A stretch of DNA of 64,000 nt. Origin: Nitrospira defluvii. Lineage in GTDB: Bacteria > Nitrospirota > Nitrospiria > Nitrospirales > Nitrospiraceae. Of the stretch, positions 45,554 to 53,828 are shown one piece after another. Positions within the stretch are counted from its first letter, which is position 1. Every line of letters starts with the position of its first letter. The translations under genes and the position numbers were made by a program. The notes beneath the pieces are model-generated. The model did no database searches and was not told where the DNA came from. It worked only from the letters and a program-made list of their open reading frames with translations. Location: contig FP929003.1 in assembly GCA_000196815.1 (NCBI GenBank), forward strand, positions 4,053,501 through 4,117,500, given 5' to 3'.

Positions 45554-46924
45554 TTACCGCACCGATCCTTTTGCAAAATCTCCGCTCGGACCGAACCGTC
45601 CGATGTCGCCTAGCGGTCGATCGACACGAAGATTGTCGGCCTGACTGGAGTCCACCGAGGTCTCTTCATCCGGGGGCGTCCACCCAAGGTGTTCCAACGT
45701 TTCAACCACGAGAAGCCGTAAGGAATCTTTAGCCGTCAGCCGCACGGAGGCGTAGGACAGGACGCGTTCGCCCTCGGCTTCAACTTCCGACGCTTTGGGA
45801 TCGTAGAGAAAGGAGATCAGCGGTTCGATAGCCGAGTCACCGATCAGGACCAACGCCGCTGCTGCTTTCTCACGCAAGACCCCGTCCTTCAGCAGCATGA
45901 TTAAATCGGGGATCACGCGCGGATCGCGGAAGTGGCCGAGTGCCGTGGCCGCCGCTTCCTTGATAAAGGCGTCTTCGCTGACGATACACCCGGGCGTCGG
46001 AGTGCCGTCCTGACGCACACCTTTTCCCTTGAGCGCAGCCAAGACGGCTGGAAGGGCCCGAGGATCGCCGATCATACCCAGAGAAGCGATGGCATGGCGC
46101 TTCACGGCACCGTCTTTCATGGCTTCCAGTAGCCCGTCGATGGCGCGTGGATCCCCGATCATACCCAACGCAATCGTGGCATCTTCCCGCACGGCCCGGT
46201 CCGGATCTTTCAACGCCTCGATCAAGGCATCGACGACACGCGGCTCCCGTACCCAGCTCCGGCCGATTTGGTAGTCCGTCGTCATGCCTCCCAATGCGCG
46301 AGCCGCATGACAACGCACGACAAAATCTTTGTCCTTCAATGTCTCGAGCAACAAATCGACGGAGGGCTGTCCGATCGCTACCAGGGCAATGCCGGCGGTT
46401 TCACGGACGATCTTGGATGAATCACGGAATAATTTCACCAGCGCGGGAATGGCTTTCGGATCGCCGATTTTTCCCAGCGCTTCCGCGGCGGCACTCTTCA
46501 CGGCCCCGTCGCGATCCCGGCAGGCAAAGACCAGCGCATCGACGGCGCGCGAATCATGGAGATCCCCGCAGGCTTTGGCCGCATGCTCCCGAACCCGCCA
46601 CCGCTCATCCTTCATCGCGGCAAGCAGCCGATCCAGCTGGCCCACGCCAAGCGAGACCACGGCCGCGACCGCTTCGTTGCGAACTTCCATGATCGGGTCG
46701 TTGAAGAGCACGATCAACGCTTCGATCGCCTTCGGGCCGCCGATCTTGGCCACGCCCCATCCGGCACGCGTCCGCACAGACCAAAACTCATCGCCGCAGG
46801 CGCCGATGAGCGCATCCAGCGTGGCCGGGTTCGCTAACTCGGCGAGGGCTTTCGCCGCCTCTTCACGCGTGGCGTCGTCCGCATCTTCGAGGGAATCCAG
46901 CAGATCATCGAGTGCCTGTGCCAT
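45554..46924 (-). CDS. HEAT-repeat protein, largest of five
   Basis: ATG 46924 has GAGG 6 nt before it and overlaps the preceding gene by 20 bp; 456 residues. About thirteen HEAT repeats span residues 5-430, with the first two less regular (DSLEDADDATREEAAKALAEL). Near residue 305 a loop with one Cys (TPTPGCIVSE) interrupts the array much as in the next HEAT protein. The last 30 residues are polar and unstructured. No catalytic motif is seen. Repeat units such as ALGMIGDPRAIDGLLEAM show the PBS-lyase style. Confidence 0.82.
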   Translation of the reverse strand: MAQALDDLLDSLEDADDATREEAAKALAELANPATLDALIGACGDEFWSVRTRAGWGVAKIGGPKAIEALIVLFNDPIMEVRNEAVAAVVSLGVGQLDRLLAAMKDERWRVREHAAKACGDLHDSRAVDALVFACRDRDGAVKSAAAEALGKIGDPKAIPALVKLFRDSSKIVRETAGIALVAIGQPSVDLLLETLKDKDFVVRCHAARALGGMTTDYQIGRSWVREPRVVDALIEALKDPDRAVREDATIALGMIGDPRAIDGLLEAMKDGAVKRHAIASLGMIGDPRALPAVLAALKGKGVRQDGTPTPGCIVSEDAFIKEAAATALGHFRDPRVIPDLIMLLKDGVLREKAAAALVLIGDSAIEPLISFLYDPKASEVEAEGERVLSYASVRLTAKDSLRLLVVETLEHLGWTPPDEETSVDSSQADNLRVDRPLGDIGRFGPSGDFAKGSVR

Positions 46925-47396
46925 CACCCACCTCACTATTCCCGTAATAGGCATCACGTTGACCGCCATGGGGATAGGTGCGTTTGCACCGTACCACCAG
47001 GGTCTGAGTCCCGCGGCCCTCCACACATTGATCGAGTGACTTGGAGTATTCCAGTTTCCCGTCCAAACTCACCGTGAAGGGGAAGTCGAAGGTAAAACTG
47101 ATGAACTTGTACTGTCCCGGCTTGAGCTTCAGCTCGCGCGTTTCGGTTGTCCGGTAGGCATCCGAGGTCTCCGGGTCCAAGACCCAGAGCGGGGGCGTCA
47201 CACCGGGCACCTGCCACCAGGATTGCGGCACCAATGGAGTCGGATCAATTGTAATCGTATGTTCTTTACCGTAGGCAGGGGGTGGACCGGCCGCCAGTAG
47301 CCGCTCGGATGGCCCTAGAACCAACCCACAGGTCACGGCTACGATCCAGAAAAACACCTGCCGCCCGGCGAATGCTTTGTGCGATGATGAACGCAT
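46905..47396 (-). CDS. Secreted protein of unknown function in the HEAT operon
   Basis: I start at ATG 47396 (GAGG 4 nt before) for 163 residues. A signal peptide (VFFWIVAVTCGLVLG, cleavage near LLAA-GPPP) is followed by a domain with YGKEHTITIDPTPLVPQ, several Trp/Pro near SWWQVPGV, and the strand-rich TRELKLKPGQYKFISFTFDFP. That last motif, which looks like a beta-sandwich domain of exported proteins, is the best clue. Two Cys follow near the C-terminus (QCVEGRG, VRCKRT). It is 7 bp after the alkaline-phosphatase-fold gene and overlaps the HEAT gene by 20 bp. Confidence 0.75.
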   Translation of the reverse strand: MRSSSHKAFAGRQVFFWIVAVTCGLVLGPSERLLAAGPPPAYGKEHTITIDPTPLVPQSWWQVPGVTPPLWVLDPETSDAYRTTETRELKLKPGQYKFISFTFDFPFTVSLDGKLEYSKSLDQCVEGRGTQTLVVRCKRTYPHGGQRDAYYGNSEVGDGTGTR

Positions 47397-47403
47397 CGGT
47401 CCT

Positions 47404-48453
47404 CTATTGCAGGAGTGGGCTGACGGGAGCAGCAGCGAATGCGGTCTTGAAGATTTCTTCGACCGGGTGGCTCTCCCATTCGGTATACGTCGTGAGTCCA
47501 AGCGCGCGCATCACCGTCGCGCCCGTATCGATAATCGAGACCGGCTGACGAATCGAATGCCCCGCCTTGATGCCGACGCCTGAGGCAATCCAAGGCACCA
47601 CCGGAACATTGCCGGTCTGCTCACCGGAGACCTCACCGGCCGAGAATTGCGTCTCCCCGAAGGCGCTCAGCGAGGTGGCAAACACCGTGGTCCGCTTGAT
47701 CAAACCATGTTCCCGGTACAGATCGAGCACGGTCCCCATCGCCTTATCGACCGCCTTCAACGCGTCTTTGTAGGCAACCGATTTCCAGCCCTGCGTCTCT
47801 CCGACACGCCCGGGAGCCGGCAGATGGACCACCAGGAGATGCGGCAAGGCCGGAATGGCATGACCGTACCCGGAACCACTCGTCGCCTTTTTGAAATAAT
47901 CACGCACGTAGCCGACGAGACGATCAGGATTACATTCGGCCCGAAGCGGACCACACATTTGATAATCCGTATAGGGCTCCGGCTTCGCGAGTTGATACAA
48001 CGACTCATCCATATAGAAAATGGCACTGTCCCGGCCGCCGCTCAGGTCCAGATAATCAAACACCGTCGGCGCGCGAGGATATCCACGACTGAATTCAAAG
48101 ACGTTCCAGGTGATCCCATGCTTGGCGACCGGCATGCCCGTCACCAGCGAGGCCATCGTCGGCAACCGGCGCGCAGGGGCCACCGCAGTAGCGGACCAGG
48201 TCACGGCCCCGTCTTTCACAAGGGACGATAACACCGGCATCGCGCCACTCTTGAGCGATTCCTGGCCAAATCCTTCCAAGACGAAGAGAATCACATGTTC
48301 CGTGACGCCTGTCTGAGCGGGAGTGGCAGCTTCGCCCCCGCCGCGTGCCGCAAAGGCAACGGATTGGGACGAGGGCGCCACGAGTGCCAGCCCCAGACCG
48401 ACGACCATGCAGAGGGCCGCCGTGACTGTCAGAATGCTGCGAATACGACTCAT
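47404..48453 (-). CDS. Alkaline-phosphatase-superfamily protein, probable pseudoenzyme
   Basis: ATG 48453 gives 349 residues with a signal peptide or N-terminal anchor (ILTVTAALCMVVGLGLAL). The fold is that of type I phosphodiesterases/nucleotide pyrophosphatases: FVLEGFGQ, MPVLSSLVKDGA, RRLPTMASLVTGMPVAKHGI and a final IIDTGATVMRALGL. Of the expected metal ligands, the first Asp is Glu (LEGF), the D-GH segment reads HLPAPGRVG, the SDHG segment reads TSLSAFG and the last His segment reads GEQTGNVP. Catalysis is therefore unlikely. It is the first gene of the HEAT-containing operon. Confidence 0.75.
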   Translation of the reverse strand: MSRIRSILTVTAALCMVVGLGLALVAPSSQSVAFAARGGGEAATPAQTGVTEHVILFVLEGFGQESLKSGAMPVLSSLVKDGAVTWSATAVAPARRLPTMASLVTGMPVAKHGITWNVFEFSRGYPRAPTVFDYLDLSGGRDSAIFYMDESLYQLAKPEPYTDYQMCGPLRAECNPDRLVGYVRDYFKKATSGSGYGHAIPALPHLLVVHLPAPGRVGETQGWKSVAYKDALKAVDKAMGTVLDLYREHGLIKRTTVFATSLSAFGETQFSAGEVSGEQTGNVPVVPWIASGVGIKAGHSIRQPVSIIDTGATVMRALGLTTYTEWESHPVEEIFKTAFAAAPVSPLLQ

Positions 48454-48496
48454 AACCTGCCCCACCATACGATCTTTTGAGAAGCGAAGAGAAAGT

Positions 48497-48526
48497 ACCT
48501 TAGCATGCTGTTTTCCGCGAAGGCAA
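48497..48526 (-). promoter_or_regulatory. Promoter of the pseudoenzyme/HEAT operon
   Basis: TTGCCT and TAAGGT are 18 bp apart on the minus strand with TGC before the -10. The start would lie near 48490, about 37 nt before the first gene. Confidence 0.6.
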
Positions 48527-48638
48527 GGCGCGAACCCCGCCTCTCATAGCGTCGAAGTGGGATCGATGGTATCCTGATCCGGTCGGGACAACTCGCTCGA
48601 CACCCACACTCAGTCAGACGCTCCGCGGTGGTGAAGCG

Positions 48639-49820
48639 ATGCCAGAAAACCGGTTCGACAGCGGCCCCCGCTTCATCCTCGACACGTCCTCGCGGGCTCG
48701 ATCAATCCACCTTTTTATCGGCCTGTTCTCTATCGCCCTCTCCCTGCCAATCACCTGCCCGAGTCCAAGCCAAGCTGAGGTTCGAGTCGTCACCGGAACG
48801 GGCGACCATCGAATGAACGATCACGAAACCAAAACGGATGGGATCAGACTCGCCACCGAGCAGGCGAAGAAGCAGGCGTTGGAGCAGGTCGCCTCGTATC
48901 TGGAAAGCGTCACGGTCGTGCGGGATCTGGATGTCACTCTGGATGAAATCCGCAGTTACACCGCCGGACTGGTGCTGGTCCTCGATCAACACGTGACGAC
49001 CGCTCTGGATGGAGAGTTCGTTGTGCTCCGCGTCGAGCTGACGGCACAGGTGGACACCGACGAAGTCGCTCAGGCCGTTGCCACCCTACGGCAGAACGAG
49101 GACGCGAAGGAGCAGTTGCTGATGCTCAGACGGGATGTGGAATCCTTGCAACAGGAACTCGAGGCCGCCAACGACGCCCTCGCCGCAGCCAAGTCACCCG
49201 AACAGGTCGAAGCACTGAGCCATGAACGAAACGAGTTGCTCGACCGCGCGGAGTCTGATGCGATGGTCGCGCAAGCCTGGACCGACTGGATGTTACTCGC
49301 TCCGTTGGCACAACCCTCTCCATCAGCTGGCCTCACGCAAATTTACGCTCTACTTGGGTTGGCGAGCCGGCTGAACCCCGACAATCCCCACCTGGCCATC
49401 GCGCAGCAGACCCTGGGAACGAACGCGCCCCCGGCGCCGCCGCAACCTCGCCGGCCGCCCGTGCCGCATACCGTTCCGTTTTTGCCGGGCTACGCGGTCG
49501 TCCCGCAACAACCGGCTCAACCAGGCGCCATTCAAGCACCGGCACAGCCTGGGCCATCGCGACCGCAGGGCAGCCGCGGCGCGATGCCGACCTATCGACA
49601 AGTCCCGCCGCCAACCGGCCGACCGCCTATGCGCACGCTCCATACCTATCGATCGGGAGTCGACCAAGCTGCTCCTGCTGCGGAACAACCATCAACCGGT
49701 GCCCCTCGCGGAACCTCGCCCGCCATCATCTACCAGGTGCCGAAGAAACCGGTGCCCATCCCGGCGCCCCCTTCGCAACAGGTCCCCGGAAACGGAACTC
49801 ATCATGGAGGAACGCAGTAA
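48639..49820 (+). CDS. Secreted FlgT-N/LPP20-like protein with Pro-rich tail
   Basis: The 393-residue protein has a signal peptide (LFIGLFSIALSLPITC, cleavage near SQA-EVRV). Residues 45-145 resemble the FlgT N-terminal or LPP20-like domain (ATEQAKKQALEQVASYLESV and DEIRSYTAGLVLVLDQ). A coiled coil (about 145-195) and a helical region follow, and residues 260-393 are dominated by Pro, Gln, Ala and Gly (low complexity). Such domains sit in the outer membrane or periplasm, for example around flagellar basal bodies, but no flagellar gene is near. It runs divergently from the HEAT operon and overlaps the next gene by 1 nt (TAATG). Confidence 0.7.
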   Translation: MPENRFDSGPRFILDTSSRARSIHLFIGLFSIALSLPITCPSPSQAEVRVVTGTGDHRMNDHETKTDGIRLATEQAKKQALEQVASYLESVTVVRDLDVTLDEIRSYTAGLVLVLDQHVTTALDGEFVVLRVELTAQVDTDEVAQAVATLRQNEDAKEQLLMLRRDVESLQQELEAANDALAAAKSPEQVEALSHERNELLDRAESDAMVAQAWTDWMLLAPLAQPSPSAGLTQIYALLGLASRLNPDNPHLAIAQQTLGTNAPPAPPQPRRPPVPHTVPFLPGYAVVPQQPAQPGAIQAPAQPGPSRPQGSRGAMPTYRQVPPPTGRPPMRTLHTYRSGVDQAAPAAEQPSTGAPRGTSPAIIYQVPKKPVPIPAPPSQQVPGNGTHHGGTQ

Positions 49821-50377
49821 TGTCGCTGACGGATGGACCCTTTCGAGCAGGATGGTGGCCGCTCTGCGCGCTGCTGGTCGCCTCGCCGTCACCGGCTTCA
49901 GACCTGACGCCGCCGGCCGTGCGCGATCACGCAGACCAGACCTTCCAACATCTCCAAATGCAAGGCCGGGCGCAATCGCCGACCAATGCAGCCCAAGCAA
50001 CACCCGCGCAAGCGACATCGAGCGCAGAGGAGTTGCTGACCGGCGAGGGACAGGGCGACCTGAGCAAAGGCAAACTCGTCTGTCAGCGCGTCTCCGAGCT
50101 GGCAGCCCGGGCCGACATTGCCAAACAAATCCGCGTGCTGGTGAAGGAACATGCCACCGATCGCCTGCGCGAACGCACCGGTCGGGAGGCCGAGCAGGAT
50201 ATCGAAGTCGTGCGGGAGGAAATCGTTCAGGAATATTTGCAGGGTGTGCGGATCGTCGAACGCCACACCGATGAAGAAGCCAAGACCTGTTCTGCGACAG
50301 CCGTCATGCCGAAGCCCCGCCTGTCCACACCCGCGTCCAAGGAATCGAACGGCCGCGAGTCGGCAGCGCATCGCTGA
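49820..50377 (+). CDS. LPP20-like secreted protein
   Basis: The 185-residue protein has a probable signal sequence (PLCALLVASPSPASDL). Residues 85-160 resemble the LPP20 lipoprotein/FlgT helix-strand pattern (SELAARADIAKQIRVLVKEH and IVQEYLQGVRIVER), with conserved ADIAKQI. A short polar tail ends it. There is no lipobox Cys. It shares the ATG overlap TAATG with the gene before, so the two are certainly coupled and may form one surface or periplasmic complex. Confidence 0.68.
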   Translation: MSLTDGPFRAGWWPLCALLVASPSPASDLTPPAVRDHADQTFQHLQMQGRAQSPTNAAQATPAQATSSAEELLTGEGQGDLSKGKLVCQRVSELAARADIAKQIRVLVKEHATDRLRERTGREAEQDIEVVREEIVQEYLQGVRIVERHTDEEAKTCSATAVMPKPRLSTPASKESNGRESAAHR

Positions 50378-50445
50378 ACTACCTGATCAAATCCACAGCT
50401 CCTCCATTGAACTTCGCGCTCCGTTTCGGGTAAGACAATCTTCCC

Positions 50446-51699
50446 ATGCCGATCGAAAACAATTTTCAGCACGACGAGCTCTCCCGCAAAAACCCCGGCG
50501 ACCGGCTGACCTATGCGGACTGGACCACGCCGCCCGACGCCGACTCCCCGGCCTGGCAGGAGGCGATGAGCCAGCTCGGCCAGAAACTGTCACAAGCCGG
50601 TGTGCGGCTGATCATGTTTCTGCATGGTGCCATCCCCGGCACCGATGTCTTCGGCTTGGGACGGCTCGATGAAGTGGGCGGGCTCAAGCGGGGCTATTCA
50701 CGCGGCATCTCCGGCCTGGATTCTCTCCTCTCGTTCATGCGGGAAGGCACAAATGGCATCACCCCGCTGCCGGGCGGCATGAAGCCGCCCCTGGCCAACG
50801 ATGAGGCCACGAAGACCCTGCTCGACAGCCAGATCGGCGACGCGGGAAACTTTACGACCGCCACGGTCGAACAATGCCAGAAAGCCCTGAATCAGAAACT
50901 CGCCACACCCATCACCTGCATCCGGGAACTCTGGTCCAGCGAACACCATCACCTCGGCCGCGCTCTGGCTGCCTGCCGGCTGTTGGACCGCTTGCGCGTG
51001 CTCGTCGGCGAACAACATCTAGGTGCCGGCGACCGTATCCTGGTTCAAGCCCATGGCCAAGCCGGACTCGTCCTTGCGCTGGCCTCCAATCTCCTCTGCC
51101 CTTCGCCGATCACGGGACGGAAGACGTTCTTCGATCTTCTGCTCGCTACGAATCCACAAGCTCCGGATGCGCAGGCCATTCAGCGCATCGACCCGTTATT
51201 GACCAATGGCACCTTACTCAATGGCGCGGCCCTCGATATCGTCACATTCGGCACACCGGTGCGGTACGGCTGGGATCCGTCCGGCATCGGCAAGCTGCTC
51301 CACATCGTGAACCACCGCAATCTGCGCACCGACGGAAAATCCTGGCTCTCCAAAATGGACTTGCCGCAGATCACCGTCGAAATGCCGATCGCCTGGGGCG
51401 GCGACTATGTGCAGGAGCTGGCCGTAGCCGGCAGCGATGCCCTGCCCGCTGAAAATGCCAAAGCCGCCAATAAGGCTGTGTGGGAATTGCTGGAACCCTA
51501 CGATGGGTTCGAACGCTGGGTGGAATGCGCACGCCGAGCCGGACGCTTCCCGAGCGAAGGGCAGTGCCTGCTCGTCGACTACAAAGACTGCACCAGCTCA
51601 ACCAATGTCCGCGACCACTACTACGGCCATGCCGCCTACACCCGCACCAACGCGACGCTCTTCAACTTTACTCAGATCGCCACCTTCTTCTATTCATAG
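50446..51699 (+). CDS. Alpha/beta-hydrolase-like protein lacking the Ser nucleophile
   Basis: The 417-residue protein has no signal peptide. LIMFLHGAIPGTDVFG marks the oxyanion strand of an alpha/beta hydrolase and ILVQAHGQAGLVLALASN the nucleophile elbow, where G-x-S-x-G reads A-H-G-Q-A-G. The Ser is therefore absent. A late VTFGTPVRYGWD resembles the loop of lipase-like members. The C-terminal 100 residues contain several Cys and many aromatics. The start has only a weak SD. It follows the LPP20-like gene by 68 bp and is the last plus-strand gene before the accessory island. Confidence 0.6.
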   Translation: MPIENNFQHDELSRKNPGDRLTYADWTTPPDADSPAWQEAMSQLGQKLSQAGVRLIMFLHGAIPGTDVFGLGRLDEVGGLKRGYSRGISGLDSLLSFMREGTNGITPLPGGMKPPLANDEATKTLLDSQIGDAGNFTTATVEQCQKALNQKLATPITCIRELWSSEHHHLGRALAACRLLDRLRVLVGEQHLGAGDRILVQAHGQAGLVLALASNLLCPSPITGRKTFFDLLLATNPQAPDAQAIQRIDPLLTNGTLLNGAALDIVTFGTPVRYGWDPSGIGKLLHIVNHRNLRTDGKSWLSKMDLPQITVEMPIAWGGDYVQELAVAGSDALPAENAKAANKAVWELLEPYDGFERWVECARRAGRFPSEGQCLLVDYKDCTSSTNVRDHYYGHAAYTRTNATLFNFTQIATFFYS

Positions 51700-51713
51700 A
51701 TAGGGGCGAATGC

Positions 51714-51770
51714 CTAAGTCTTTTCGCCGACCGATCCAAAATGATGGCCGATCTCGCGCACGACAACTTG
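51714..51770 (-). pseudogene. Remnant of a zincin metallopeptidase 3' end
   Basis: On the minus strand this fragment reads QVVVREIGHHFGSVGEKT then TAG. Twenty-two of 26 bases at 51739-51764 match the part of the intact zincin gene (53826-54212) that encodes VVHEIGHHF, and the catalytic first His is now Arg. Upstream of it no further similarity is seen. It looks like a decayed second copy, but chance resemblance of a short motif is possible. Confidence 0.45.
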
Positions 51771-51908
51771 CATCCAAATAAGTCACTACGCATGCCTGCC
51801 CCCATATCTTAGACTATATTGCGCCAGAATAGACGAAGACAGTCTATACGCGTCTACGGCCACTAGTGAAGGTTCCGAATTAGGCAATTTAAGAAGGCAG
51901 CTACACAC

Positions 51909-53660
51909 GTGATCGCCGAATGTCCTCTTTGTAGTCATACTATCCCGAAGATTCAGCCCATTTCAGGGAAAGACTCTTTTACCGTTATTTGTCCACGTTG
52001 TGGCGAATTTGACATTCCAGGAGGAAAAGTTAACTTCCAGATTGACCTCCGGCCTCTCTTATCTATTTATACAAGGACACGTTCAGCTCAAGGCGAGAAG
52101 GCAGTACTACTCAGCACTAAGGTCGAGGCCATCGCAAAAGAGATAGAATCGATTCCGATCGAGACCAAGACGGTTGCGATCTTAGGCCACATAAAAAAAT
52201 GTTCCCGTTTTATGGGAGATTGGGTAGCTATTGACCTTGACTTAGATTGGCCGTTGTTCCACACGAAAAATCGTGAGGAGCTGCTTTTCATTCTTGAGCA
52301 CCTGCGCAAGGACCATCGAGTTGAACCCGAACAGTTCCCATTTACCACACACATCAATTGCAGACTCACTATACAAGGATGGCAAGTTGACTCCGAAGCG
52401 AGGCCTATGGCTAACCGACGAGCCCCAGACTTAGATGCCGTCACTAAGATTCCGAGCCGAAAACAACATGACATTGACCTTCCTGGATTTATTTCAAAAT
52501 CAAAAGAGCAGCAGATGCCATTGGCTTTGCTTGTCATCGATCTAGATTATTTCAAAAAAATTAACGAACTCGCCGGTCATGACGGTGCAGATCTAGTGCT
52601 TCATGCCGTGGCACAAACGATCCAAAGAATTCTGCAGGGCAAAGGAACGGCTTATCGGTACGGTGGCGATGAAATGGTTGCCGTTCTACCAAATTTTGAA
52701 TTGGGGGAGGCAAAAGTCGTTGCAGAGCGACTACGGAAGGAAGTGGAAAGGCTTCAGCATCTTGCCCTTGATGTTAAGTCAACAGTAACCATAGGCATAG
52801 CAGCGTATCCCAATCCAGTTTCCACTCCCGAAGATCTCTTCGCCGTAGCCGACAGGAAACTGCTAGATACAAAAACAAAAGGAATTAGGAATAGATGTGT
52901 CGCTGTTGACATGCCCGAAACAGAGGCGAAAAGAATCGATGAAACCATCACTACCAGCGGCCATGCCGAGGGATCTAATTCTTCATGGCAAATCGCCATC
53001 ACTTTGAAACCGAAGAAACAAATCCCGATACCTGAGCATGAACTGTTGGAGCACCTAATCCGGTGTTCGTACTCCCTACCGCTGGACATGGGAAAAAGGT
53101 ATCGCTTCCCATTACTCGACAACAACAGCAACTTGGTCAAGGAAAAGAAACAAGTGGCAGCTCTCGTCGCAGACGGAGATCATGAACTGACCCAGTTATA
53201 TTCGATTGAAGCGAATGGATCAGTAGCTCTCAGAGTTGAGCAGAAATACATTCCGGGCATTCATGCCGTGATGGGTGACAATATTCTATACGCGCTATTG
53301 CGATTTATCCCTTTTGCTGAACTCTATTTCCAGAGCAGGACATATCGAGATTTCATACTAGAGGTCTCTATTAAGGGCATCTCTGGCGCCTTGTTATCAG
53401 TTAACAGCGAACTTCTATTCACACCCAATTGGATCTCCAGACGAAATGATTACAGTTGGGCCGAGAGGTGCGATGAGTGCTTGCTAGGATTCGATGCCAT
53501 GGTTGAATTTTTGCTTAAGATCATTCATGCCATCGCTACGGTTTTCTCTCCTAACGAAGCCCTTCCACGTAACGCTCTTAATCGTGAATGGATTCGCAAA
53601 ACCATGAAGTCCTACCTACAAGTCATAGAGCACCCACAAATTGGCTTTCCCCGCAGTTGA
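51909..53660 (+). CDS. Zinc-ribbon/GGDEF protein in a low-GC island
   Basis: The 583-residue protein starts at GTG 51909 with an AAGAAGG-like SD. Residues 5-31 form a zinc ribbon (CPLC, CPRC). Residues 170-330 are a GGDEF domain: VTKIPSRKQHDI, DLDYFKKINELAGHDGADLVLH from residue 211, and RYGGDEMVAVLP near residue 252. Residues needed for c-di-GMP synthesis are kept, with Met in place of the last Phe; no RxxD I-site is seen. Residues 340-583 are an unrecognised C-terminal domain. Base composition (about 45% GC by eye, many AAA/TTA/ATA/AGA codons) differs sharply from all neighbours, which argues for recent transfer. Confidence 0.75.
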   Translation: MIAECPLCSHTIPKIQPISGKDSFTVICPRCGEFDIPGGKVNFQIDLRPLLSIYTRTRSAQGEKAVLLSTKVEAIAKEIESIPIETKTVAILGHIKKCSRFMGDWVAIDLDLDWPLFHTKNREELLFILEHLRKDHRVEPEQFPFTTHINCRLTIQGWQVDSEARPMANRRAPDLDAVTKIPSRKQHDIDLPGFISKSKEQQMPLALLVIDLDYFKKINELAGHDGADLVLHAVAQTIQRILQGKGTAYRYGGDEMVAVLPNFELGEAKVVAERLRKEVERLQHLALDVKSTVTIGIAAYPNPVSTPEDLFAVADRKLLDTKTKGIRNRCVAVDMPETEAKRIDETITTSGHAEGSNSSWQIAITLKPKKQIPIPEHELLEHLIRCSYSLPLDMGKRYRFPLLDNNSNLVKEKKQVAALVADGDHELTQLYSIEANGSVALRVEQKYIPGIHAVMGDNILYALLRFIPFAELYFQSRTYRDFILEVSIKGISGALLSVNSELLFTPNWISRRNDYSWAERCDECLLGFDAMVEFLLKIIHAIATVFSPNEALPRNALNREWIRKTMKSYLQVIEHPQIGFPRS

Positions 53661-53704
53661 GTTGGGGGAAGGGGATTAATGGATCTCGAAATTCCTCTTC
53701 ATAA

Positions 53705-53828
53705 GGTGGTCAAAAAGGCTGCCCCGCAAGGCCGCAGGAAGCACGGCGACTGAGGCGTACACTTGGGTACGTCGCAGGGAGGCGTGCGACCGAGAACGCC
53801 GCTGGCGGCCTTTTTCACCATCCTGCTA
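53705..53828. repeat. Palindromic repeat, copy 1 (long form)
   Basis: The ends form a 17-bp stem (TGGTCAAAAAGGCTGCC with GGCGGCCTTTTTCACCA; one mismatch and one G-U). The core begins GCAAGGCCGCAGG as in copy 2, followed by a segment of about 40 bp that copy 2 lacks, containing its own GCGTAC/GTACGTC arms, then GCAGGGAGGCGTGCG and ACGCCGCTGGC. On the minus strand it begins TAGCAGGATGG, where TAG is the stop codon of the zincin gene. Confidence 0.75.

Noticed and set aside
41606..46924. Phycobilisome lyase (CpcE/NblB) role for the HEAT proteins
   Set aside because: The repeats look alike, but no bilin-synthesis or phycobiliprotein gene is present and the organism is not cyanobacterial by gene content.
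51909..53660. Cas10 or minimal CRISPR polymerase instead of GGDEF
   Set aside because: The motif is RYGGDEM with a standard DLDYFKKIN and GHDGAD context, as in diguanylate cyclases. No cas genes or arrays are nearby.
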